Source of the DNA: Devosia sp. | GTDB lineage: Bacteria > Pseudomonadota > Alphaproteobacteria > Rhizobiales > Devosiaceae | Length of the DNA stretch: 57,422 nucleotides | Reading direction: 5' to 3' | NCBI GenBank assembly: GCA_028290665.1 | Contig: JAQGJK010000001.1 | Span: forward strand, 1-57,422 | Shown: positions 1 through 10,219 of the stretch, one piece after another | How positions within the stretch are numbered: position 1 is the first letter of the stretch | Layout: each line of letters begins with the position of its first letter | Position numbers and translations under genes: made by a program | Notes under the pieces: model-generated | What the model was told of the DNA's origin: nothing | Seen by the model: only the letters and a program-made list of their open reading frames with translations | Databases searched by the model: none

Positions 1-1761
1 TTCGAGATGCGGGTCGTGGCGACGGGCCTCGAAGGGCCGTGGGAAGTCACCTGGGGGCCCGATGATTCCCTCTGGGTGACCGAGCGCGTCGGCGGGCGCA
101 TCACCCGGATCAATCCGGTCGACGGCACCAAGACTACCGCCATCGACATCGCCGAAGTCTCGGCACCGGGCGGGCAGGACGGACTGTTGGGCCTCGCGCT
201 GCACCCGGAACTGCTCACCGGCACCGGCAATGATTACGTCTATGCCGCCTACACTTACGTCGACAAAGCTCGCGGCCCGGATGAGACCGTGGCCGATCCG
301 TACAACCCGTACCGGTTCCTCTACGCCAAGATCGTGCGGCTGAGCTATGACGCGGCCACCGGGTTGCTGAGAGATCCCGTCGACCTGATCGCCGGGCTGC
401 CGGCGAGTAGCGACCACAATTCCGGCCGGTTGAAAATCGGACCGGACGGCAAGCTGTTCTACACCATCGGAGATGGCGGCAAGAACCAGCTCGGCAATTG
501 GTGCATCCCCATCGAGGCGCAGCGGATCCCGACGGCCGAGGAGCTCAGCGCCGGCAATTTCATCGCCTACCAGGGCAAGTCACTGCGGCTCGAACTCGAC
601 GGCAGCATCCCGGCCGACAATCCCGAGATCGATGGCGTCCGCAGCCATGTGTTCACCTACGGCCATCGCAACATGCAGGGCATCGCCTTCGCTCCGGACG
701 GGACGCTGTATGCGTCGGAGCAGGGGCCCAAGACCGATGACGAGGTGAACATCCTCGTCGGCGGCGACAATTACGGCTGGCCGCACGTCGCCGGCTTCCG
801 CGACGACAAGGCGTATCAATATGCCCGCTGGGCCGACGCCACGACGCCATGCGCCGACCTGCAATTCAGCGACATCACCATCGATCCGTCCGTCCCGTTG
901 GAGAACGAAACCGCGTGGACCGAGCCGCTGCACGAACCGCTGGCGACGCTGTTCACCGTGCCGAGCGACTGGGATTTCACCGACCCGGTGTGCAAGGGCA
1001 TCGATTTCATCTGCTGGCCGACGGTCGCGGCGTCGAGCATCGAGGTGTATCAGCCCGAAACGGGCGGCATTCCCGGGTGGGAGCATTCGCTGCTCGTCAC
1101 CACGCTCAAACGCGGGTCGCTGTATCTGCTGCCGCTTGGAGATGATGGACGATCGCTGCGCGGCCCGATCGAGCGCTACTTCCAGTCGGAAGACCGTTTT
1201 CGCGACGTGGCACTGAGCCCCGACAGCCAATCCATCTATGTGGCGACGGATAATGGCGGGCTTGCCGAGGCGCTGGCCGGCGGTACGACGACGACGATGC
1301 AGCACCCGGGGTCGATACTGGTGTTCACCTATACCGGGACTGAGGCCGTGGCAGCCGCGGCACCTGAAACTGTCCCGATAATCGAAGCGCCCGCCGAAAC
1401 GGCAACTGCCGCCGCTGGTGAGCCTCCCGCCTTCACGACTGCGCAGGCGGAGCGCGGCGAAATTGCCTATGCCGCCAATTGCGTGTCCTGCCACGGTCAG
1501 AACCTGATCAACGCCGGCTATGGTCCGCCGCTCGCCGGGCCGTATTTCGAGGGCAAATGGTTCGGCCAGAGCGTCGGCGCGCTCTATGCCTACGCCCACG
1601 AACGCATGCCGCCGTCGCGTCCGGGCGCGCTGCCGGACCAGCAATATGCGGACATCGTCGCCTACATCCTAGAGGTCAACGGGTTGACGGCGGGCGCGAC
1701 AGAACTGCCGGCGGACACGACGGTGCTCGACACCATGATCATCGGACGGGAAGCGCTTTGA
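1..1761 (+). CDS. PQQ-dependent sugar dehydrogenase with C-terminal cytochrome c domain (5' partial)
   Basis: Six-bladed propeller dehydrogenase of the soluble glucose/sorbosone dehydrogenase family, expected to oxidise a sugar or polyol in the periplasm and pass electrons from PQQ to its own haem. The reading frame is open to the first base and no signal peptide is present, so the true start lies upstream; the ATG at 7 is only the first in view. Counting from that ATG, family motifs include SSDHNSGRL (likely catalytic His), GHRNMQGIAF, EQGPKTDDEVN and GGDNYGWP. A proline/alanine-rich linker near 450-475 leads to a class I cytochrome c domain with CVSCH (C492, C495, H496) and a probable axial Met534 in HERMPPSRPG. 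Fusion of the two modules is known in this family. No PQQ biosynthesis gene is in the window. Substrate cannot be read from sequence. Confidence 0.85.
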   Translation, partial: FEMRVVATGLEGPWEVTWGPDDSLWVTERVGGRITRINPVDGTKTTAIDIAEVSAPGGQDGLLGLALHPELLTGTGNDYVYAAYTYVDKARGPDETVADPYNPYRFLYAKIVRLSYDAATGLLRDPVDLIAGLPASSDHNSGRLKIGPDGKLFYTIGDGGKNQLGNWCIPIEAQRIPTAEELSAGNFIAYQGKSLRLELDGSIPADNPEIDGVRSHVFTYGHRNMQGIAFAPDGTLYASEQGPKTDDEVNILVGGDNYGWPHVAGFRDDKAYQYARWADATTPCADLQFSDITIDPSVPLENETAWTEPLHEPLATLFTVPSDWDFTDPVCKGIDFICWPTVAASSIEVYQPETGGIPGWEHSLLVTTLKRGSLYLLPLGDDGRSLRGPIERYFQSEDRFRDVALSPDSQSIYVATDNGGLAEALAGGTTTTMQHPGSILVFTYTGTEAVAAAAPETVPIIEAPAETATAAAGEPPAFTTAQAERGEIAYAANCVSCHGQNLINAGYGPPLAGPYFEGKWFGQSVGALYAYAHERMPPSRPGALPDQQYADIVAYILEVNGLTAGATELPADTTVLDTMIIGREAL

Positions 1762-1826
1762 TTATCGGCGTCATCCCGCTGATGTCCCGCGACGAGTGAT
1801 CGACTCAAACCGGGAGGTGAGTCCCC

Positions 1827-1860
1827 CATTTGAGACAGCCGTCTCAGCAGGCCTCAAATG
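1827..1860. promoter_or_regulatory. Overlapping inverted repeats, candidate operator or hairpin
   Basis: Two inverted repeats share bases. CATTTGAG (1827-1834) pairs with CTCAAATG (1853-1860), and TGAGAC (1831-1836) pairs with GTCTCA (1841-1846) around AGCC. The two foldings are mutually exclusive. The site starts 66 bases after the dehydrogenase stop codon. No T-run follows, so a terminator is unlikely; an operator for an unknown regulator is possible. Confidence 0.35.
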
Positions 1861-2360
1861 CACATTTTACAGGCAGTCCCGACGGTTTTCGGACAGGCCT
1901 CTGCATGCTGCGCCCCTTCAATTTCGACGGTTTTTGAGATCATCGTCCTAAGTTGAGATTCCAGCAGTTGACACCGTCGCATTCGTCGCCCTACGGTCGC
2001 CTCACAAGAAAAAGCCGGATTGCCCTGGAGGGGGCATACCGGGTTGAGGGAGACGGGACTGGCCTTTCGGGGGTAGTCGCGGTGTTGAGTGCCAGTGGGC
2101 AGCGTAGCCGTAATTCCAGTTTCGATGATGTTGGCATCCCCGGCGTGACCAGGGCGCGGCGCATCGCATTGGCATCAGGATATGGTGCCGCCTTTCGGTG
2201 TGAAGTGCAGGCTTCAGCTGATCGGCTTGTCGCCGACGCTCGCCCTGAAGGCAGCTGCGCCGACTGGCGCCCCGCCCAAACCGGAGCCGAAACACACTGA
2301 GTCCGGTCTGCCATAGCGTGCCCGCCAGAGGCCGCGTGCAGCACTGAACCGCAAATCTAC

Positions 2361-2395
2361 CCAGGAAGGCAACCGGCTATAGCCGAATTTCCTGG
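2361..2395. promoter_or_regulatory. Nested palindromes upstream of the SBP operon
   Basis: A perfect 12-base palindrome CGGCTATAGCCG (2374-2385) lies inside the inverted repeat CCAGGAA (2361-2367) / TTCCTGG (2389-2395), ending about 60 bases before the SBP start. Position and symmetry suit a regulator binding site controlling the importer operon. No regulator gene is adjacent, so the partner is unknown. Confidence 0.4.
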
Positions 2396-2456
2396 CACTA
2401 AGCGTCGCAGCTGTTGCGAAGTTACTATCCATCGACAGTCAGGGAGGATGTGTCAC

Positions 2457-4235
2457 ATGGTGAAATTCAAACTACTAGCTGCGGCAATGTTTGCTGCGGC
2501 CACGGCATTGGCGCCGTCGCTTGCGTATTCGCAGGCGGCGAGCGAGATCGTGCCGGCGACCCCACTACCGGAACTGCCGCGCAACCAGACGCTGGTTCTG
2601 GGTTGGGGCGTCGCCGGTGGCTCGTCGGTCGGCACCACCAATCCGTGGGTGCTGCCCGGTTATACCCATCAGGAAGGCAACAACCTGATGTGGGAGCCGC
2701 TGATGTATTTCGGCATCTATAACAACTCCTATATCCCATGGCTGGCCGATAGCATGGAATATACCAGCGATGATTTCACCTCGCTCGAAATCAAGCTGAA
2801 CAAAGACGCCAAGTGGAGCGACGGTACGCCCGTTACTTCGAAAGACGTGGTCTACACTTTCGAAGGCCAGATCAAGTACGAAACGCTGCCCTACCACACC
2901 CAGTTCGCCGATATCGTCGACACGGTGACGGCAGTCGATGATTTGACCGTCCAGATGACGTTTAAGGGTCCGGCGCCGCGCTTCAAGTTCGAAGTGCTGA
3001 CCGAAAAGTTCGATACGGGTATTCCGATCGTGCCGGCCGCCTACCTCGAAGCTCAGGAAGACCCGACCAAGGCGCCGGGCCGCGACGAAATTCCGCATTC
3101 CGGCCCCTACGATATCGTAGCCTGGAACGCCAATCAGAAGATCTTCAACCTGCGCGAAGACTGGTGGGCAATTGCGGCTGGCCGCATGGCCCTGCCGGAC
3201 GTGAAGCGCGTCGTCGTGGTAAACATCCTGACCACCCCGATCGACACGGTTGCGCAGCGCATCGTCAATAACGAGTTCGACTCGTCGGTCGACATGCGAG
3301 CCCAGATCATCGCCACCATCCTCGAGCAGAACCCGGAAGTTCAGTCGTGGACCGGCAACGAGTCGCCCTATGGCTATCTCGACTGGTGGCCGAACTCGCT
3401 TTGGATGAACACCCAGCTCGAGCCCTATAGCGACCCCAATATCCGCAAAGCGATCAGCCTCGCCATCAATCGCGACCTGATCAATGAAGTGCTCTATGAA
3501 GGCGCTTCGATCGCCACGATCTATCCGTTCCCGCTCTACCCGAACCTGCAGGCATTCGCCGACTCGCCTGAAGTCAAGGCCGAGCAGGCAAAGTACAATC
3601 CCGGCACCTTCGACGTCGAGGAAAGCGCTCGCCTGATGACGGAAGCCGGCTGGGCCCTGAACGGTGCCGGCCTGTGGGAAAAAGACGGCAATACCTTTGA
3701 CGCGACCATCCAGGCGTTCGAAAGCATTCACGGCGATATCGCCCCGGTGCTGGCCGAAATGCTGCGTCAGGCCGGTTTTGACTCGAACGTGAACTTCGGC
3801 ACCGACGCCTACCAGAACATGGTCGACGGCAAGGCCGGCTTCTACATGTTCGGCCACGGCGCCAGCCTGTTCGACCCCTATGAAGCGCTCAACCTGTTCC
3901 ATGGCAAGTATTCGCAGGCCATCGGTACCGGTGCCGGCAACAATCGCTTCTCGCGCTATTCGAACCCCGAATACGATGCGATCCTCGACAAGATCGCGCC
4001 GCTGGCCTCCGACGACCCGGCGTTCATCGCCGGTGCGGCACAGGCTCTCGGCATCTACTGGCGCGACACCATCGACGTGCCGGTCATCCAGTGGCTGCAT
4101 CGCATTCCCTATAACAACCACTACTGGACCAACTGGCCGAGCTCGACCAATGTTGGTCTTGGGACCAACGGCGCCTTCTGGGCCCACACGGGCATGCTCG
4201 TGATGGCTGGCCTCAAGGCCTCCGGCGCCGAGTAA
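2457..4235 (+). CDS. ABC transporter substrate-binding protein, SBP_bac_5 family (probably oligosaccharide)
   Basis: Periplasmic solute receptor of the oligopeptide/oligosaccharide type, 592 residues. The signal peptide has a basic N-terminus and a hydrophobic stretch ending AYS-QA near residue 25. The ATG at 2457 is preferred over that at 2448 because AGGGAGG (2441-2447) touches the earlier ATG but lies nine bases before the later one. The N-terminal region shows the family pattern NNLMWEPLMYFG, WSDGTPVTSKDVVYTF and DIRGIND-like segments; near the C-terminus is YWTNWPSSTN, a pattern I associate with members of this family that bind oligosaccharides rather than peptides. It heads an operon with two permeases and two ATPases, followed by uronate-type enzymes, which also favours a sugar ligand. 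The ligand itself is inferred. Confidence 0.9.
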   Translation: MVKFKLLAAAMFAAATALAPSLAYSQAASEIVPATPLPELPRNQTLVLGWGVAGGSSVGTTNPWVLPGYTHQEGNNLMWEPLMYFGIYNNSYIPWLADSMEYTSDDFTSLEIKLNKDAKWSDGTPVTSKDVVYTFEGQIKYETLPYHTQFADIVDTVTAVDDLTVQMTFKGPAPRFKFEVLTEKFDTGIPIVPAAYLEAQEDPTKAPGRDEIPHSGPYDIVAWNANQKIFNLREDWWAIAAGRMALPDVKRVVVVNILTTPIDTVAQRIVNNEFDSSVDMRAQIIATILEQNPEVQSWTGNESPYGYLDWWPNSLWMNTQLEPYSDPNIRKAISLAINRDLINEVLYEGASIATIYPFPLYPNLQAFADSPEVKAEQAKYNPGTFDVEESARLMTEAGWALNGAGLWEKDGNTFDATIQAFESIHGDIAPVLAEMLRQAGFDSNVNFGTDAYQNMVDGKAGFYMFGHGASLFDPYEALNLFHGKYSQAIGTGAGNNRFSRYSNPEYDAILDKIAPLASDDPAFIAGAAQALGIYWRDTIDVPVIQWLHRIPYNNHYWTNWPSSTNVGLGTNGAFWAHTGMLVMAGLKASGAE

Positions 4236-4248
4236 GCTTACACTCCCG

Positions 4249-4272
4249 GGGTGCGCGTTCCGACGCGCACCC
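4249..4272 (+). promoter_or_regulatory. Intercistronic hairpin between SBP and permease genes
   Basis: GGGTGCGCGT (4249-4258) and ACGCGCACCC (4263-4272) form a perfect 10-bp stem around a TCCG loop, which fits the stable UNCG tetraloop class. No T-run follows. It sits 13 bases after the SBP stop and is likely to stabilise the SBP end of the mRNA or dampen expression of the downstream permeases, as is known for other binding-protein operons. Confidence 0.65.
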
Positions 4273-4324
4273 TGCCTGTCAGGCCACTTCTCATTTCGGC
4301 CAAGACCCACCGGGAACTCGTCCA

Positions 4325-5323
4325 TTGACCCTTAAAATCGTCGTCAAGCGCCTGCTGTTTTTCGTCATGGTGGTCTGGGCTGCTTCGACCATCGTGTTCT
4401 TTGTGCCGCGCCTGTCGCCGCGCAATGCCATCCGCGAACGCTTTGGCGAACTGGCCCGCATGGGTGGGTTCTCGCCCGGCGACATTGAAAAGCTGATCGC
4501 GTCGATGCAGCAGCAATTCGGGCTCGATAAGCCGCTGCTCGAGCAATACTGGACCTACCTTGGCAATATCGTGCGGCTGGACTTTGGTTACTCGTTGAGC
4601 AAATACCCGACGACGGTCACCGAAGTGATCGCCCAGTCGCTGCCCTGGACCATCGGCCTGCTGCTGATCACCACGGTTTTGAGTTTCGTCATCGGCACCC
4701 TGCTTGGAGCCGTTGCCGCCTGGCCCCGCGCGCCGCGCTGGCTGCGCGCCGCGGCGACACCCTTTATCCTGCTGACCGGCGTGCCGCCCGTCATCATGGG
4801 TATCCTGCTTCTGTTTTTCATCGGTTTCCGCCTCAAATGGCTGCCGCTCGGTGGCGCCTATTCGGTGGGCGTGGTGCCGAACTGGTCGTGGCCGTTCTTC
4901 TTTGATCTGCTCGAACACCAGGTATTGCCGGCGCTGGCGCTGGTCCTCGGCTCGGTCGGCGGCTGGGTACTGTCGATGCGTGGCATGGGCATCACCATTC
5001 AGGGCGAGGATTACGTCAATTTCGCCGAGCACAAGGGAGTAACCGGCGGGCGTATCTTCCGCGATTATTATCTGCGCAACGCCCTGCTGCCGCAGGTGAC
5101 GGGCCTGGCATTAGCGCTCGGAACCGTCATCACTTCGGCAGTGATCGTCGAGGGCTTGTTCGGACTGCCGGGCATCGGCACGGCGTTGAACGGCGCCATT
5201 CGGGCCAATGATTTTCCGGTGATCTACGGCATCGTCATTTTCATCACAATTGCCATCGCGGCACTGATGACATTGCTCGAATTCATCTATCCGCTGCTCG
5301 ATCCCCGGATCCGGGAAAGCTAG
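4325..5323 (+). CDS. ABC transporter permease, DppB/OppB type
   Basis: First inner-membrane subunit of the cluster-5 importer, 332 residues with about six membrane helices. The start is a TTG whose reading gives the N-terminus MTLKIVVKRLLFF, a usual beginning for this subunit; the next in-frame ATG (codon 16) would cut into the first helix. The loop that docks on the ATPases is visible as NFAEHKGVTGGRIFRDYYLRN (about 239-258). The protein follows the SBP gene by 89 bases, a gap that contains a strong hairpin, and precedes the second permease by nine bases. Confidence 0.9.
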   Translation: MTLKIVVKRLLFFVMVVWAASTIVFFVPRLSPRNAIRERFGELARMGGFSPGDIEKLIASMQQQFGLDKPLLEQYWTYLGNIVRLDFGYSLSKYPTTVTEVIAQSLPWTIGLLLITTVLSFVIGTLLGAVAAWPRAPRWLRAAATPFILLTGVPPVIMGILLLFFIGFRLKWLPLGGAYSVGVVPNWSWPFFFDLLEHQVLPALALVLGSVGGWVLSMRGMGITIQGEDYVNFAEHKGVTGGRIFRDYYLRNALLPQVTGLALALGTVITSAVIVEGLFGLPGIGTALNGAIRANDFPVIYGIVIFITIAIAALMTLLEFIYPLLDPRIRES

Positions 5324-5332
5324 GAGCCCATC

Positions 5333-6238
5333 ATGACGACTGTGTCGATATCCTCCGAGCCCGGGGAAGTCCGCCAGCCCGGCGCCTTCATGCTGATGCT
5401 GCGGTATCTGCGGCGCAACAAGGGCCTGGCTTTCGGGATCGCGATCCTGATCGGCCTGACGCTGTTCACGGTGATCGGGCTGCTGGTGATCAACCCGAAG
5501 CACGCCTATCCGCTTTCGGCGGGGCTGAAGCTGCCGCCGAGTCTCAAATACCCGTTCGGCACCGATTTCTTTGGTCGCAACTTGCTCGCCGCAATGGTTG
5601 TCGGCATGTGGCAGACGGCGTTCATCGGGCTGTTGGCCGGTGGCATCGGCACCTTCGTCGGCGTGGTGCTGGGCTTCACCTCCGCCTATTTCGGTGGCTG
5701 GGTCGACACGGTCGTCCGCACCGTCTGCCAGATCCTGACGCCAATTCCAGTGCTGCTGATCCAGGTCGTCGTGGCCGGCTCACTCGACAAGCGCGACGTG
5801 ACGATTTTCACCATGGCGATCATCGTCGCGGTGCTCGCCTGGATGGGCCCGACCCTCGTCATTCGTGCTCAAGTGCTCACCATGAAGGAACGGCAGTTCG
5901 TATCGGTCGCCAAGCTTTCGGGCGTGTCGGACATGGGCATCATCTTCAAGGAAATCCTGCCCAATCTGCTGCCGTTCATCGGCGCGGCGTTCGTCGGGCA
6001 GGTGTTTGCCGCGGTGTTCGCCTCGTTCTATCTCGCCGTGCTGGGCCTTGGGCCGCTACGCGAGCCGCTGCTCGGCAATATCATCTGGGCCGCACAGGGG
6101 CAGGGCGCTTTCTTTAACGGCTGGTGGTGGTGGCCAATCGAGCCATCCGTCGCGATGATCCTCATTCTCGGCTCGCTGGCCCTGATCAACATGGGCCTCG
6201 ACGAACTGGCCAATCCGCGCGTGCGCAGGACGGAATAG
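5333..6238 (+). CDS. ABC transporter permease, DppC/OppC type
   Basis: Second membrane subunit, 301 residues, partner of the preceding permease. An N-terminal cytoplasmic tail of about 40 residues precedes the first helix (residues 40-56), as is usual for the C subunit, followed by a periplasmic loop with PFGTDFFGRNLL, the conserved signature of this family. The ATPase-docking loop reads RQFVSVAKLSGVSDMGIIFK. AGGAG lies shortly before the ATG. The ATPase gene begins two bases after its stop codon. Confidence 0.9.
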   Translation: MTTVSISSEPGEVRQPGAFMLMLRYLRRNKGLAFGIAILIGLTLFTVIGLLVINPKHAYPLSAGLKLPPSLKYPFGTDFFGRNLLAAMVVGMWQTAFIGLLAGGIGTFVGVVLGFTSAYFGGWVDTVVRTVCQILTPIPVLLIQVVVAGSLDKRDVTIFTMAIIVAVLAWMGPTLVIRAQVLTMKERQFVSVAKLSGVSDMGIIFKEILPNLLPFIGAAFVGQVFAAVFASFYLAVLGLGPLREPLLGNIIWAAQGQGAFFNGWWWWPIEPSVAMILILGSLALINMGLDELANPRVRRTE

Positions 6239-6240
6239 GC

Positions 6241-7279
<1,039 letters not shown>

Positions 7280-7296
<17 letters not shown>

Positions 7297-8281
7297 ACTG
7301 CACAACGTCTCGAAGGTCTACCAGCGCGGCCTCGTCAGCGCCAACGCCACGGTTGCGCTGCAGGATTTCTCGCTGACCCTCAAAGAGGACGAGCCAACGA
7401 TCATGACCGTCGCCGGCGAGAGCGGCAGCGGCAAGACCACGCTGGCCATGCTGCTGCTCGGCTTCATCACCCCGACCACCGGGCAGATCATCTATCGCGG
7501 CAAGAACATCGCCACGCTGCATGGCGCCGAGCGCATCGCATATCGCCGCGAAGTGCAGGCGGTGTTTCAGGACCCGTTCGCGGTGTTCAACCCGTTTTAT
7601 ACCGTCGATCACCTGCTAACCGTGCCGATCCGCCGCTTCAAGCTCGCGAAAAACCGGACCGAGGCGCGCGACCGCATGAACGAGGCGCTGACCGCCGTGG
7701 GACTGCGACCCGAGGACGTGCTCGGCCGTTTCCCGCATCAATTGTCGGGCGGGCAGCGCCAGCGCATCAATGTCGCGCGCGCCCTGCTGCTAAAGCCGCG
7801 CCTGCTGATCGCCGATGAGCCGGTGTCGATGGTCGATGCCTCGCTCCGCGCCAGCATCCTCGAAACGCTGCGCAATCTGCAGCGCGATCACGGCGTCTCG
7901 ATCCTTTACATCACCCACGATCTGACTACGGCCTATCACATCGCCAAGTCCATCGTCGTGCTGTACCGCGGCGGGGTGATGGAGGCGGGTGATGTCGATC
8001 GAGTAATCAAGACTCCGCAGCACCCCTATACCAAGCTGCTGGTCGACTCGATTCCATGGCCCGACCTTAATAAGCGCTGGGGCACCGAGCCGATCAAGGC
8101 GCGCGACGGCAATGAGCGGGGCGGCTGTCGTTTCCGGTCGCGCTGCCCGCATGCCATGGAAATCTGCAAGACCCAGCCGCCGCTGTTCCAGATCGCTGAG
8201 AAGCACACGGCTGCCTGCTACCTCTACGAGGAGAGCCCGCAGATCGCTCCCGAGCGGCTGTCGGAGCTGCTCCCGGCATAG
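7280..8281 (+). CDS. ABC transporter ATPase, DppF/OppF type
   Basis: Second nucleotide-binding subunit, 333 residues, starting MANLLELHNVSKVY. Walker A GESGSGKTT (46-54), signature LSGGQRQR, Walker B LLIADEPVSMVD and a C-terminal GGCRFRSRCPHA segment are all present. The start at 7280 follows AACGAGGAGG and lies inside the end of the partner ATPase; longer upstream frames are discounted because they would overlap that gene by about 200 bases. Fifty bases separate it from the mannonate dehydratase gene, so transport and catabolism are probably co-transcribed. Confidence 0.92.
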
Positions 8282-8331
8282 CGCCATCAAGCAGTGATCA
8301 TTCGCGATAATCGACTAACGGAAGCGACTTA

Positions 8332-9291
8332 ATGCTCGAAATTGCCGAATTCATCAGCCCCGAACCGACCCCGGTATGGAAGCTCGCGCTGCAGGCCGGC
8401 GTCTCGCTGGCAGTGGGCGGCCTACCGTTCAATTCGCTGCAGGCGGGGGAGGGGCTGTGCGACTACGCGCCGCTCAAACGTATGCAGGAAACCTATGAAG
8501 CCGCCGGTTTCACGCTCCGCGTTATCGAGGCCCGCCCGCCGCTGAATAAGGCCAAGCGCAATCTTCCGGGCCGCGACGAAGAAATCGAAACCGTCTGCAA
8601 GCTACTGGAAAACATGGGGAAACTCGGCATCCCGGTGTGGTGCTACGAGTGGATGACCGATTTCAATTGGGTCCGCACCAATATGAGCACGCCGTCGCGC
8701 GGCGGGTCGGTAGTCACCAGTTTCAACATCGACGACGTCCCCGAGAACCTGACCACCGAGCCGCCGATCAGCGAAGCGGAACTGTGGACCAACCTCGAAT
8801 ACTTCCTGAAAAAGACCCTCCCGGTCGCTGAACAGGCCGGCGTCAAAATGTCCATGCACCCTGACGATCCGCCGATCACCCCGATCCGCGGCGTGTCGCG
8901 CATCATGCGGACGGTCGACAATTACCAGCGCCTGCTCGACCTGGTGCCAAGTACAAGCAATACTATTACCATGTGCCAGGGTAATTTTACCCTGATGACC
9001 GATGATTTGCCGGCAGCGATCCGCAAATTCGCCAAGAAGATTTCGTTCATCCACTTCCGCGATGTTCGCGGCGTGCCTACAAAGTTCGAGGAAACCTGGC
9101 ACGATGCCGGCAAAACCGACATGCTTGCCTGCATGAGGGCCTATAAAGAGATCGAGTTCGACGGCGTGCTCCGCCCCGATCACGTGCCGACCGTCGAGGG
9201 CGACAGCAATGCCCACGCTGGTTACTCCGCCTTTGGCCGGCTCTATGCCATCGGTTACATTCGCGGTTTGCAGCAAGCCGTTTACGCCTGA
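8332..9291 (+). CDS. uxuA: Mannonate dehydratase
   Basis: Dehydrates D-mannonate to 2-keto-3-deoxygluconate in hexuronate catabolism. The 319-residue TIM-barrel protein carries the UxuA motifs: SMHPDDPP (about 182-189), the metal site around CQGNF (about 218), IHFRDVRG (about 237-244) and RPDHVP (282-287). It is shorter than the enterobacterial enzyme (about 394 residues) because insertions are missing, not because an end is lost; many alphaproteobacterial members are of this size. GGAAG precedes the ATG. It lies between the cluster-5 importer and an SDR gene. No fructuronate reductase, KDG kinase or aldolase is in the window, so the pathway must be completed elsewhere. Confidence 0.88.
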   Translation: MLEIAEFISPEPTPVWKLALQAGVSLAVGGLPFNSLQAGEGLCDYAPLKRMQETYEAAGFTLRVIEARPPLNKAKRNLPGRDEEIETVCKLLENMGKLGIPVWCYEWMTDFNWVRTNMSTPSRGGSVVTSFNIDDVPENLTTEPPISEAELWTNLEYFLKKTLPVAEQAGVKMSMHPDDPPITPIRGVSRIMRTVDNYQRLLDLVPSTSNTITMCQGNFTLMTDDLPAAIRKFAKKISFIHFRDVRGVPTKFEETWHDAGKTDMLACMRAYKEIEFDGVLRPDHVPTVEGDSNAHAGYSAFGRLYAIGYIRGLQQAVYA

Positions 9292-9365
9292 CCTTCTTTT
9301 AGCCGCGTTTTCTTCACGCGAACCGGTAGCCACTTCGCTTGAAAACGCTCTAGGATTCCCAACAC

Positions 9366-10196
9366 ATGAAAATCGCTCTCACCGGCAGCAGCGGCGGCGT
9401 CGGCCGCGCCATCGCGACCGAAGCGCTGGCGCAAGGCCACACCCTCGTCGGCATCGACCGCGTCGCGGCCCCCGAAGCCGAGGAGCGGGACAATTTCCAC
9501 TTCATCCAGGCCGATATGGATGAGTACGACAAGCTGGTTGCGGCGTTCGAGGGCTGCGATGCAGTCATCCATATGGCAGCCATCCCGTCCCCGGGGCGGC
9601 ATCCGGATCATGTCGTCCACAACAATAATGTGGTCGGCAGCTACAATGCCCTGCGCGCCGCGGTCGAACACGGCATCATGCGCATCTGCCAGGCCTCGAG
9701 CGTCAACGCCATCGGCCATTCCTACAGCCGCGATCCTCGGTACGACTATTTCCCGATCGACGAAGAGCATCCGAACTATTCGGAGGAGCCCTACAGCCTG
9801 TCGAAATGGATTTGCGAGCAACAGGCCGATAGCTTCGCCCGCCGCTACGAGGACATCCGGATCGCCAGCATGCGGTTCCACTGGGTGGTGCCGGAGCGCG
9901 AACTCGCGGCCCGCAGTTTCACCGTCGATTCCCCAAATCCGGGGCGGCATCTGTTCGCTTATACGCGGTTCGATGCTGCAGCACGCGCCTGCCTGCTCAG
10001 CCTCGACGCGCCGTTCAAGGGCCATGAGGTGTTCTACATCACCGGCCCCGACACGACGTCCGATGTGCCGACCCTCGAAATCGCCGCCCGCTTTTTCCCA
10101 GGCGTACCGGTGACCGGCGACCTCAGCGGCCACCGTGGTTTCTTCACCTCGGCCAAGGCCGAACGCCTGCTGGGTTGGAAGCACGATCTGGGCTGA
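9366..10196 (+). CDS. NAD-dependent epimerase/dehydratase (extended SDR), possibly uronate dehydrogenase-like
   Basis: Extended short-chain dehydrogenase of 276 residues. The Rossmann motif is TGSSGGVG (6-13), DM appears at the end of beta-3, and the catalytic pair is in YSLSK (Tyr and Lys, about 141-145), with S/N residues in QASSVNAIG. Size and motifs fit NAD-dependent uronate dehydrogenases or sugar epimerases. It follows uxuA by 74 bases, so a role in oxidising or remodelling a hexuronate is likely. The exact reaction is not shown by the sequence. Confidence 0.75.
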   Translation: MKIALTGSSGGVGRAIATEALAQGHTLVGIDRVAAPEAEERDNFHFIQADMDEYDKLVAAFEGCDAVIHMAAIPSPGRHPDHVVHNNNVVGSYNALRAAVEHGIMRICQASSVNAIGHSYSRDPRYDYFPIDEEHPNYSEEPYSLSKWICEQQADSFARRYEDIRIASMRFHWVVPERELAARSFTVDSPNPGRHLFAYTRFDAAARACLLSLDAPFKGHEVFYITGPDTTSDVPTLEIAARFFPGVPVTGDLSGHRGFFTSAKAERLLGWKHDLG

Positions 10197-10219
10197 TTGC
10201 TGCGCCCCTCCCAAGAGAT

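Larger units (their letters stand above)
1762..2456. other. Long intergenic stretch without a convincing gene
   Basis: About 695 bases between the dehydrogenase and the SBP gene. Short open frames exist on both strands around 1950-2430, but none has a ribosome binding site, a recognisable domain or a continuous plausible protein, so they are not called. The stretch holds two inverted-repeat sites, described separately at 1827-1860 and 2361-2395, and must contain the promoter of the downstream operon. It may be the remains of a decayed gene, but no family was recognised. Confidence 0.6.

Noticed and set aside
1953-2300. Short open frames on both strands in the first long gap
   Set aside because: No ribosome binding site, no domain and conflicting frames; left as uncalled intergenic sequence.
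2565-4325. Long minus-strand open frame opposite the SBP gene
   Set aside because: It is a composition artefact of GC-rich coding DNA; the plus-strand SBP has a signal peptide and family motifs.
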